Assembly (NCBI RefSeq): GCF_002483225.1
Contig: NZ_DLHL01000055.1
Span: 1 to 64,000 of the forward strand
Source of the DNA: Gemmatimonas sp. UBA7669
Lineage (GTDB): Bacteria > Gemmatimonadota > Gemmatimonadetes > Gemmatimonadales > Gemmatimonadaceae
Length of the DNA stretch: 64,000 nt
Direction of reading: 5' to 3'
Shown piece by piece: positions 32,980-41,010 of this stretch (position 1 is the first letter of the stretch; every line of letters begins with the position of its first letter). The notes under the pieces are model-generated. The model worked only from the letters and a program-made list of their open reading frames with translations, was not told the origin of the DNA and did no database searches. The translations under genes were made by a program, and so were the position numbers.

Positions 32980-34912
32980 TCACGTGGCCGCCATCAACGC
33001 GCGCTGCAATGTGGTGAGCAGTTCGTTGGCCGCGAATGGCTTGGCCAGCACCGGCACTCTGGAGAGCGCCGTGAGGTCGTCCGCGTCGAGCTCGTCGTAG
33101 CCCGAGAAGAACACCAGGGGAAAGCCCGGATCGATTTGCCGCACGCGCCGCGCCAGTTGCACCCCATCGAGCACCGGCATGCGCAGACAGCTCCTCGCGC
33201 TGCGCGTGGAAGTGCTGCAGGGCTTCTTCCCCGTTCGCCGCCTCCACCACCGACCAGCCATGCCGCTCGAGCAGGCGACGCGTGGTGCGGCGCACTGCGT
33301 CGTCGTCGTCCACGAGCAGGAGCGCGTGCGCTGGTACCGCCAGCGTGCTGGTTGGCGTCTGTCGATTGGTGATTTCTGCCGAGGCCAACGGGAAGGCCAC
33401 GCGCATCACCGTGCCTTGGCCTGGTACCGAGTCCACCCGAATGGTGCCACCGGCCTGCGTGACGACGCCGTAGACCACGGACAGCCCAAGCCCCGAGCCC
33501 GTGCCCAGAGGTTTGGTGCTGAAGAACGGCTCGAAGATCCGTGAGCGCGTGGCGTCATCGATACCGATGCCCGAATCGGCCACTTCGAGCGCGACGTGGA
33601 GACGTTGATCATCCCGGTTCACCTTGACGGCCAGCGTGCCGCCCTGTGGCATCGCGTCACGCGCGTTGAGCACCAGATTGAGGACGACCTGTTCGAGCTG
33701 ACTGCGATCGGCGAGCACCCAGGCGGGTGAGGGCGGATCAGACTGCACGAGCAGTTGCACATTGGGTGGCACCGAGGTGCGGAACAGTGGCGTCATGTCC
33801 CGCACCAGGGCACCGAGATCCACGTGCTCCACCGCGCGCGGCTGCTAGCGGCTGAACGCGAGCAGCTGCCGCGTCAGCCGCGAGGCACGGTCGGCGGTGG
33901 ACAACGCCACATCGAGATCCGCGCGCGCGGGCGCATCAGCCGGCAGACCATCACGCGCGAGTTCGACCGCGGTGCGAATGGCCGCCAGCAGGTTGTTGAA
34001 ATCGTGCGCCACGCCGCCGGCCAGTTGGCCCACCGCCTCCATCTTCTGCGCAAGATCGAGGCGTTCCTGAATGGCGGCCCGTTCGCGTTCGAGTTCGCGG
34101 CGGCGCGACTGATCGCGCCAGGCCACCACCGATACGCGGCGTCCATCGAGTGCCGCGTGGCGAACGCTCACTTCCACCGGGACCTGCGTGCCGTCGGACT
34201 TCTGATGTACCCAGTCGAAGGTGAGCGCGCCTTCGTTCAGTGTCTGCTGACCGAGGGCGCGTGACTTGTCGTCTGAGGCCACTCCGTCGGGCTGTGTGGG
34301 CGGCGAGAATTCCGAGGGACGGTGGCCGATCAGCTGCGCCTTGTCGGTAAGGCCAAGCATGGCGAGTGCCGCCGGATTGCAGTCGATAACCCCCGACTGA
34401 TCAGACAGCAGCAGTCCGTCCTGCGCGTGCTCGAAGATCAGGCGGAATCGCTCGTCCGCATCCTTGCGTTCCGTAATGTCCTGTCCAATGGCCACGATGC
34501 CCTGCGCGCTGCCATCGGCCCCCAGCACGCGCGTGACGTTCCACACCAGTGTCCGACGTGAACCGTCGGGCAGAATGGAATCATCTTCGAAGTTGAGCGT
34601 GCGTTTGCCCGCCAACACTTCGACGATGTCGGCAGCCACGAAGGCCTGGTGTTCCGGCGCGATGAAGCGCAAAACGTAGTTGCTGCCCATGGCCTCGCCG
34701 CGCGGCGTCTGGTACAGCAGCTCCGCCGCTCGATTCCAGAGGAATACCGTATGGTCCGGCCGCAGACCGACAATGACACTGCCCGCCGTTTCGACAATGG
34801 CGGCCAGAAGCGCGGGATCGTTGGTGGGCAGATCGGGCAGGCTGGACATTCCGGGAAGATGAACCCCAAACTGTTCTTTGGACAACACAGCGCTGTGGCA
34901 ACTGCGCAACAT
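32980..34912 (-). pseudogene. Decayed hybrid sensor histidine kinase (PAS-PAS-HisKA-HATPase-REC)
   Basis: Reading 34912 to 33848 gives two PAS domains and a HisKA dimerisation domain with the H-box GGVAHDFNNLLAAI. An in-frame TAG at 33845-33847 then interrupts LLAFSR-stop-QPRAVEHVDL, after which the same frame continues with the HATPase domain (NLVLNARDAM, DSGIGID, FEPFFSTK, GTGSGLGLSVVYG) and the start of a receiver (LLLVDDDDAVRR). Near 33190 the frame shifts: REEL is followed in another frame by LRMPVLDGVQLARRV. About six residues, including the phosphorylated Asp, are missing. The two lesions indicate loss of function. A start at ATG 34849 is possible. Confidence 0.85.
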
Positions 34913-35059
34913 TGTGCGGCGCTATTGCACCGACGCATCCGTCACAGATCCGGCTCACTGCGATTGAAACGCTCCGTTGCGTGGCGCGAACGCCCGTCAC
35001 AAATGTCGCCGTTTCGCGCGGCTGGCGCGCGTGGCACCAGTCTTCCAGTAGAGGCCGGC

Positions 35060-35521
35060 ATGCCTTCCCTGCCGCGCACTTCCCTCCTTCGCGCCCCACT
35101 CCTGGTAGTCGCGATCTTTGTTCTGGCCCTGCTGGCCCTCTACCCCGGCGCGTCGCTGCGTGCGCAGTCCAGCACCAACAGCTCGTCACAGTCGACGCCC
35201 GTAGCGGTGGACCCGCCCGCTGAGCGCGACGGCGAGGTGGCCGACATGTACGTGAAGGGCAAGCAGGTGGAAGTGCTGTACCGCAACACGGGACGCACCG
35301 CGACCAGCATTCTCGGCGAACTGCAGGTGCGCGATCAGGACGGCGAGCTGGTGGCCACCGCGACACTGGTGGAAGGCCGCACAGTGGGCGCGGGCCGCAG
35401 TGAGAAGCTGCGCGTGGCCATGCCGCCACTGGCCCCGGGTCATTACACGCTTTACGCGGTGGTGGACTTCGGCGGCGAATCGCTGACCGCCGCCGAAGCC
35501 GCATTGGAAATCAAGCCGTGA
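35060..35521 (+). CDS. Exported hypothetical protein with one beta-sandwich-like domain
   Basis: A 153-residue protein of unknown function. Residues 1-37 form a signal peptide (hydrophobic core LLVVAIFVLALLALYPG). The mature part (VADMYVKGKQVEVLYRNTGRT...) looks like a single Ig-like or CARDB-like beta-sandwich, followed by the line VVDFGGESLTAAEAALEIKP. Its last 11 bases overlap the convergent etfD gene. The 147-base gap upstream, shared with the kinase pseudogene, shows no other feature. Confidence 0.65.
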   Translation: MPSLPRTSLLRAPLLVVAIFVLALLALYPGASLRAQSSTNSSSQSTPVAVDPPAERDGEVADMYVKGKQVEVLYRNTGRTATSILGELQVRDQDGELVATATLVEGRTVGAGRSEKLRVAMPPLAPGHYTLYAVVDFGGESLTAAEAALEIKP

Positions 35522-37562
35522 CTTCGGCCTTGAGCTGACCAGCCACCACTTCGGCGATATCGAGTACCGGCACGTCCTTGCCGGCTCCCGTGACGCCGTC
35601 GGTGATCATGGTCATGCAGAACGGACAGGCCACGGCAATCTGATCGGCGCCCGTGGCCAGCAGCTCTTCGGTGCGCTCCACGTTGACGCGCTTGCCGACC
35701 GTCTCTTCCATCCACATGCGCCCACCGCCCGCGCCGCAGCAGAGCCCGCGGCTCTTGGTGCGCGCCGGTTCGACGAGCTCCACCACCGGCAGGGCCTTGC
35801 GCAGCGTGTTGCGCGGCGCGTCGTAGATCTCGTTGTAGCGGCCGAGATAACACGAGTCGTGGTAGGCCACCTTGAGGCGCTGACCATGCTCGGTGTCGAG
35901 CGGCACGCGGCCCTCACTGAGCAAGCGCTCGATGTACTCCGTGTGGTGAATGACCTCGTAGTGCCCGCCCAGATCGGGGAACTCCTTGCCCATCTGGTGG
36001 AAGCAGTGCGGACAGAAGGTCACGACGGTCCTCACCTGGTAGCCATCGAGTGTTTCGATGACGCCCTTGGCGAGCATCTGATACAGATACTCGTTGCCCA
36101 TGCGGCGCGCCGGATCGCCATGACAGGTTTCTTCCTGTCCGAGAATGGCGAACTTGACGTTGGCGGCCTGCAGAATGCGCGCGAACGCGACCGTGATTTT
36201 CTTGGCGCGATCGTCGAAGGAGCCGGCGCAGCCCACCCAGAACAGGATATCGGGCTTCTCGCCTTCCGCCGCCATTTCGGCCATGGTGCGGATGTTGAGC
36301 CCCTCCGTCCATTTCTCGCGGTCAGCGGCGCTGAAGGCCCAGGGACTGCCGTTGCGCTCGAGACTGGTGAGGGCGGGTTGGATTTCCTCGGGGAAGCGCG
36401 ACTCCATGAGCACCAAGTCGCGACGCAACTCGTTGATGATGTCGAGATGATCGATGCTGACCGGGCACTCCTGCACGCAAGCGCGGCAACTCGTGCAGGC
36501 CCAGAGTTCTTCCTCGCTGATCCAGCCGTCCAGCAGCTTCTTGTCGAGCACCGCCTGCTGTTCTTCCGTGGCCGTTCCACCACTTTCGGCCACGGCATCG
36601 AGCACGCTGGCCTTCTCGGTCAGGCGCGCGCGTGTTTTCACCACGATCATGCGCGGTGAGAGCAGCTTGCCCGTGAGATTGGCCGGGCACGAGGCCGTGC
36701 AACGACCGCACTCCGTGCAGGAATAGCCGTCGAGCAGGTTCTTCCAGGTGAGATGCTCGATGTCCGAGGCGCCAAACTGCTCGGCGTCTTCGGCCTCGAG
36801 ATCCATGGGCCGCATGGCACCAACGCGCCCAGGCCCGCTGGTGTTGGAGAACCAGACGTTGATGAGCGACGAGAGGACGTGCAGGTGCTTGGACTTGGGC
36901 AGGTGGTTGAGGAACCACAGAATGCCCAGGGCATGAATCCACCACGATACGCGCGCCATGGTGTGCGCCGTTTCCGCACTCATGCCGCCGAAGAGCGGCA
37001 GCAGCATGGACGTGATGACCCGCCCGCCCATATCGGCGCCGGGTTGTTTGGCGTCACCCACGAATACCAGCAGCAGCGTGACCATGAGCGTGGCAATCAC
37101 GCTCAGGATGAGCACCGCTTCGCCGCTGTGCACGGCGTCCACCGTAAAGCGCCGCGGCTTGATGACCAGACGGCGATACAGCAGGTAGCCCACCGGCAGC
37201 AGCACGAAGACCGCGAAGATTTCCTGCGAGAACACGTAGGGCACATACAGCAGGCGCGGCAGAATCACGTCCCAGGTGAAGGGCGTGTACAGCCCCTGGA
37301 TCATGATTTCGACCGTGCCCAGGCCCAGCACGCAGAAGCCCCAGAACACCAGGGCATGCATCATGCCGCCCAGCGGCTCGCGCAGAATCTTGGACTGCGC
37401 GAGACCGATGAGCAGGAAGTTCTTCGTCCGGATATCCGGATGGTCTGTACGGTCTTCCGGCTTGGCCAGCTTGAGCCAGCGCACGAGGCGCTGCGCCTGG
37501 CGCGCAAAGACCGCAAGCGCGCCGGCGAGGATGACCGCAAACACTCCGTTGGCCAAGGTCAC
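35511..37562 (-). CDS. etfD: EtfD-like membrane Fe-S oxidoreductase (ETF:menaquinone oxidoreductase)
   Basis: A 683-residue membrane protein. An N-terminal part (about 1-260) has six or so hydrophobic helices with His residues like NarI-type cytochrome b subunits. A ferredoxin domain follows with CTECGRCTASCP and CTSCRACVQECP, then two CCG domains (CGAGGG and CPFC/CPHC clusters) as in heterodisulfide reductases. It is directly downstream of etfB-etfA (three bases after etfA), so it should pass electrons from ETF to menaquinone. GTG start. FadF and YwjF are relatives; the EtfD assignment rests on architecture and gene order. Confidence 0.88.
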   Translation of the reverse strand: MTLANGVFAVILAGALAVFARQAQRLVRWLKLAKPEDRTDHPDIRTKNFLLIGLAQSKILREPLGGMMHALVFWGFCVLGLGTVEIMIQGLYTPFTWDVILPRLLYVPYVFSQEIFAVFVLLPVGYLLYRRLVIKPRRFTVDAVHSGEAVLILSVIATLMVTLLLVFVGDAKQPGADMGGRVITSMLLPLFGGMSAETAHTMARVSWWIHALGILWFLNHLPKSKHLHVLSSLINVWFSNTSGPGRVGAMRPMDLEAEDAEQFGASDIEHLTWKNLLDGYSCTECGRCTASCPANLTGKLLSPRMIVVKTRARLTEKASVLDAVAESGGTATEEQQAVLDKKLLDGWISEEELWACTSCRACVQECPVSIDHLDIINELRRDLVLMESRFPEEIQPALTSLERNGSPWAFSAADREKWTEGLNIRTMAEMAAEGEKPDILFWVGCAGSFDDRAKKITVAFARILQAANVKFAILGQEETCHGDPARRMGNEYLYQMLAKGVIETLDGYQVRTVVTFCPHCFHQMGKEFPDLGGHYEVIHHTEYIERLLSEGRVPLDTEHGQRLKVAYHDSCYLGRYNEIYDAPRNTLRKALPVVELVEPARTKSRGLCCGAGGGRMWMEETVGKRVNVERTEELLATGADQIAVACPFCMTMITDGVTGAGKDVPVLDIAEVVAGQLKAEVTA

Positions 37563-37565
37563 AGG

Positions 37566-38555
37566 TCAGCCCTGTGCCTTGGCCTTCTTCACCGCCTCAG
37601 TGAGGGCGGGTGCAATCTCGAACACATCACCCACGATGCCGTAGTCGGCAATCTTGAAGATGGGCGCGTCCTTGTCCTTGTTGATGGCGACGATGGTCTT
37701 GGACGTGCGCATGCCGGCGAGATGCTGAATGGCGCCGGAGATGCCAAGCGCGATGTAGAGATTGGGGCTGACGTTGCGTCCCGTCTGGCCGATCTGATCG
37801 GAGTGCGGACGCCAGCCTTCGTCGGTGACGGCGCGCGTTGCGCCGACGGCGGCGTTGCCAAAGGCATCGGCCATGTCTTCGCAGAGCTTGAAATGCTCGG
37901 GCGCCTTGAGGCCGCGGCCACCGGCAATGATCACCGGGGCGTCGTTGAGATCGAGCTTGCCGGCGTTGCCCTGCTTGAGCTCCACCACCTTCACGCGCGA
38001 CGCGGCGGGATCGACCGCCGGCGCCAGCGCCTCTGTAGCGAGCGCACGCGCGGCCTCGGCGGGCTGGAACGCGGCCGGACGCACCGAGAGCACGGCCGGC
38101 GTGCCGGTGAGCGCCAACGTGGCGATGGTCTTGCCGTTCATGTTGAAGTGCTGGCCATGCACCGCGCCGCCTTCCACCGTGAAGCCGGTAAGGTCAGCGG
38201 CAAGACCGACACCCAAACGTGCCGCTACGCGCGGCGAGAGATCGCGGCCCTGCGCCGTGGCGCTGAACAGCGCGTAGGCATAGCTGCCACTCTGGAGCTT
38301 CTGCGCGAGCGTGGCCGTCAGGGCCTCGGGGTTGTACTGCGCAAAGCCGGCATGCTCGAGCACCAGGACCGTGTCGGCGCCATGCTGCGCGAGTGCGCCG
38401 GCCTTGTCGGCAATGCCCGCCGCGCCGGCGAGCACCGCGTGCACCTGTCCGCCGCCGGACTGCTCGGCCAGCGCACGGCCGGCCGTGACGGCTTCGAGAG
38501 CCACCTTGCGCAGTTCACCACCGCGCACTTCCGCGAATACAAGAACGTTGGCCAT
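37566..38555 (-). CDS. etfA: Electron transfer flavoprotein alpha subunit
   Basis: A 329-residue EtfA/FixB homologue that binds FAD. The C-terminal FAD domain shows IIAGGRGLKAPEHF, TRAVTDEGW, DQIGQTGRNVSPNLYIALGISGAIQHLAGM and INKDKDAPIFKIADYGIVGD, all family signatures. With EtfB it carries electrons from acyl-CoA dehydrogenases. The etfB gene ends two bases upstream. Confidence 0.97.
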   Translation of the reverse strand: MANVLVFAEVRGGELRKVALEAVTAGRALAEQSGGGQVHAVLAGAAGIADKAGALAQHGADTVLVLEHAGFAQYNPEALTATLAQKLQSGSYAYALFSATAQGRDLSPRVAARLGVGLAADLTGFTVEGGAVHGQHFNMNGKTIATLALTGTPAVLSVRPAAFQPAEAARALATEALAPAVDPAASRVKVVELKQGNAGKLDLNDAPVIIAGGRGLKAPEHFKLCEDMADAFGNAAVGATRAVTDEGWRPHSDQIGQTGRNVSPNLYIALGISGAIQHLAGMRTSKTIVAINKDKDAPIFKIADYGIVGDVFEIAPALTEAVKKAKAQG

Positions 38556-38557
38556 GA

Positions 38558-39313
38558 TCAGAGCACCTTCGCTTCAGTCTGGAGGAGACGCACGAGTTCG
38601 GGCACCGCGTCGGCGTTCTCGCCGAGGATGCGGCCGGCGGCGCGCTCCGGAGGCAGGGCCATCTTCGCCACGCTGACGGCCGTCTGGCCGAGTTGCGCCG
38701 GCTTGACGTCGAGCGGCTTCTTCTTGGCGGCCATGATGCCCTTGAGGGACGGCAGGCGCTCCTTGTTGAGCCCATCGTCAATGGTGAGCAGCGCGGGCAG
38801 CGGGAACTCCACCACTTCGCTGGCGCCCTCGAGTGCGCGCTCGGCGCGGCCCGTGGCTCCATTGATGTCGAGCTTGAAGACGTTGGTCACGCACGGCAAG
38901 TCGAGCAGTTCGGCCACCATCGGACCCGTCATCTGGTTCATGGAGTCGATGGCGATACGACCGAAGAGCACGAGGTCATAGCCGCCGTCCTTGAGCTCAG
39001 CGGCCAGCGCCCGCGCAATGGCGAGGCCGTCGGCCGGAATGGACGCCGCCTGCAGCAGCACGCCGCGGTCTGCGCCCATGGCGAGCGCCTTGCGAATCTG
39101 CTCCTGGGCCGCGTCGGGCCCGAGCGAAATGGCCACCACTTCGCCGGCGTTGTTGTTCTTTTCCTTGAGCTGCAGGGCCGCTTCGATGGCCCAGAGGTCG
39201 AAGTCGTTGACGTCGTACTTGAGCCCCGCTTCGTCCACGCGCGTGCCGTCGGCCGCGATCGCGAACTTGGTTTCCATCACGGGGACGCGCTTGATGCACA
39301 CGGCGATCTTCAC
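38558..39313 (-). CDS. etfB: Electron transfer flavoprotein beta subunit
   Basis: A 251-residue EtfB/FixA homologue. It starts at GTG with VKIAVCIKRVP, then VNDFDLWAIEAALQLKE, the AMP-binding GRIAIDSMNQMTGPMVAELL and the recognition loop LPALLTIDDGLN...LPSLKGIMAAKKKPL. EtfB binds AMP and docks to dehydrogenases. The 216-base gap upstream contains three hairpins separating it from gcdH, so it may be a separate transcript. Confidence 0.97.
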   Translation of the reverse strand: MKIAVCIKRVPVMETKFAIAADGTRVDEAGLKYDVNDFDLWAIEAALQLKEKNNNAGEVVAISLGPDAAQEQIRKALAMGADRGVLLQAASIPADGLAIARALAAELKDGGYDLVLFGRIAIDSMNQMTGPMVAELLDLPCVTNVFKLDINGATGRAERALEGASEVVEFPLPALLTIDDGLNKERLPSLKGIMAAKKKPLDVKPAQLGQTAVSVAKMALPPERAAGRILGENADAVPELVRLLQTEAKVL

Positions 39314-39412
39314 CGCGGATGCTCCATTCGAAAGGCTGGGAGGAGGATCAGGGGAACCGGGCGGCACCGTGGTGCCGCCACGGGGAAGCTAGACAGCGTT
39401 CCCCCGACGGGC

Positions 39413-39434
39413 AATGCGACGAGAGCGTCGCATT
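39413..39434. other. Perfect hairpin in the etfB-gcdH gap
   Basis: Nine-base arms (39413-39421 with 39426-39434) and a 4-base loop, followed on the plus strand by TTTT. A further 8-base hairpin is at 39360-39379. The function is unclear because the flanking genes are on the minus strand. Confidence 0.4.
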
Positions 39435-39477
39435 TTCGCGGGATCAACTGTCCACTGTACGGGCGAGGGCCCCCTGA

Positions 39478-39512
39478 CGTTCGGCGGGGCGATGCAGCCC
39501 CGCCGGCGAACG
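39478..39512 (-). terminator. Terminator-like hairpin after gcdH
   Basis: GGCGGGGC (39483-39490) pairs with GCCCCGCC (39497-39504), and the outer CGTTCG pairs with CGAACG (39507-39512) across a small bulge. It begins 18 bases after the gcdH stop. There is no clear T run. Confidence 0.5.
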
Positions 39513-39529
39513 ACACCGTGCGTCGTGCC

Positions 39530-40768
39530 TTACTTGAAGGCGTTCAGGCCGGTAATGGCCTGACCGAGGATGAGCGAGTGCACGTCGTGCGTGCCTTCGT
39601 AGGTGTACACGCTCTCGAGATTGGCCATGTGTCGCATGGCCCCATACTCGGCCAGGATGCCATTGCCACCGAGCAGACGCCGCGTTTCGCGCGCGATGTT
39701 GGTGGCAATGTCCACGTTGTTGCGCTTGGCCAGGGACACCTGGGTGGGCGTGAAGTTGCCGGCGTCCTTGAGGCGACCGAGGTGCAGCGAGACGAGCTGG
39801 CCCTTCACGATTTCCGTGAGCATGTCCGCGAGGCGCACCTGCTGGATCTGGAAGCCGCCAATGGGCTTGTCGAACATGACGCGGCTCTTGCTGTACGAGA
39901 CGGCTTCCTCGAAGCAGGCGAGCGCGGCGCCGAGTACGCCCCAGGAGATACCGTAGCGGGCCTGCGTGAGGCACATGAGCGGGCTCTTGAGACCGTTGCT
40001 GTTGGGCAGCAGGGCCGTAGCCGGCACGTGTACATCGGTGAGCACCAGCTCCGACGTATCACTCGCGCGCAGCGAGAGCTTGCCCTTCTGATCCCGCGCC
40101 TGGAAGCCCGGCGTGTCGGTGGGCACGATGAAGCCGCGGATGGACGAGTCCTCCGTGCTGTCGCCGGTCTTGGCCCAGATGATGGCGATGTCGGCCTTGG
40201 AGCCGTTGGTGATCCACATCTTGCCACCGTTGATGATCCAGCTGCCGTCGGCCTGCTGGCGCGCGCGGGTGATCATGCCGGAGGGATTGGAGCCGTAGTC
40301 GGGCTCCGTCAGTCCGAAGCAGCCGATCAGCTCGGCCTTGGCCAGCTTGGGAAGGTAGTGCCTGCGCTGCTCCTCGCTGCCGAAGGCAAAGATGGGATAC
40401 ATGACCAGCGCACCCTGCACCGAACAGAAGGAACGGATGCCGGAATCGCCGCGCTCGAGCTCCTGCATGATGAGGCCGTAGGCCACGCTCGACAGGCCGG
40501 CGCAGCCGTACTCCTCGGGCAGGTTGGCGCCCAGGACGCCAAGTTCCGCGAGGCCGGGAATGAGCTCGTCGGGAAAACGCCCTTCGACGTAACACTCGCC
40601 GATGATGGGCAGGATGTGCTCGTCGACGTACTGCCGGATGGTGTCACGAATGGCGCGCTCTTCTTCCGTGAGCGCGGCATCGATGTTGAAGAGGTCGCCC
40701 GGATGGGCCTTGAGTTCGACGGAGGGGAGCGCCGCAATGGCGGCGGCTGCCTGGAGATCGGTGGCCAT
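39530..40768 (-). CDS. gcdH: Acyl-CoA dehydrogenase, glutaryl-CoA dehydrogenase type
   Basis: A 412-residue flavin acyl-CoA dehydrogenase. The closest match from memory is glutaryl-CoA dehydrogenase: SFCSVQGALVMYPIF, LIGCFGLTEPDYGSNPSGM, LSLRASDTSE, ARYGISWGVLGAA, and TYEGTHDVHSLILGQAITG with the catalytic Glu. It oxidises glutaryl-CoA (lysine and tryptophan breakdown) to crotonyl-CoA and passes electrons to ETF. The neighbouring etfBA-etfD genes support this route. ATG at 40768 follows no strong ribosome binding site; a longer frame upstream looks non-coding. Confidence 0.88.
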   Translation of the reverse strand: MATDLQAAAAIAALPSVELKAHPGDLFNIDAALTEEERAIRDTIRQYVDEHILPIIGECYVEGRFPDELIPGLAELGVLGANLPEEYGCAGLSSVAYGLIMQELERGDSGIRSFCSVQGALVMYPIFAFGSEEQRRHYLPKLAKAELIGCFGLTEPDYGSNPSGMITRARQQADGSWIINGGKMWITNGSKADIAIIWAKTGDSTEDSSIRGFIVPTDTPGFQARDQKGKLSLRASDTSELVLTDVHVPATALLPNSNGLKSPLMCLTQARYGISWGVLGAALACFEEAVSYSKSRVMFDKPIGGFQIQQVRLADMLTEIVKGQLVSLHLGRLKDAGNFTPTQVSLAKRNNVDIATNIARETRRLLGGNGILAEYGAMRHMANLESVYTYEGTHDVHSLILGQAITGLNAFK

Positions 40769-40936
40769 GGGAACTTGGCGAAAGATTGACACGAGGGGAC
40801 TCGCTAAAGGTAAGGACAAGACGGGTCTTCCGGAGGCTGCAATCGGTACGGGTGATCTCGCGCACAGTGCCGGTGGGCCCGAAAGGGGCGAACCGTGCCT
40901 TGACGCGCGATTTTTCCGTCTCATGCTCCTGGCTGG

Positions 40937-40965
40937 TTGACACCAACGGGACGATGAAGTCGTAT
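40937..40965 (+). promoter_or_regulatory. Candidate promoter of the repeat lipoprotein gene
   Basis: TTGACA (40937-40942), a 17-base spacer and TCGTAT (40960-40965) sit 45 bases before the ATG, with GAGGA as ribosome binding site. The -35 is perfect and the -10 weak (3/6). The 242-base gap between gcdH and this gene shows no other feature. Confidence 0.45.
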
Positions 40966-41010
40966 CCATCTCGTCCCACATTTCCTTTCCGACTTTAGCT
41001 GAGGATCGCG

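Noticed and set aside
33845..33847. TAG in the kinase frame read as pyrrolysine or as the border between two real proteins
   Set aside because: A frameshifting deletion in the receiver shows that the gene is decaying, and no start or ribosome binding site supports a separate second protein.
36753..38981. A plus-strand open frame of over 700 codons across etfD, etfA and etfB
   Set aside because: The minus-strand frames carry clear Etf and Fe-S motifs; the plus frame is low-complexity and rich in His, Arg and Gln.
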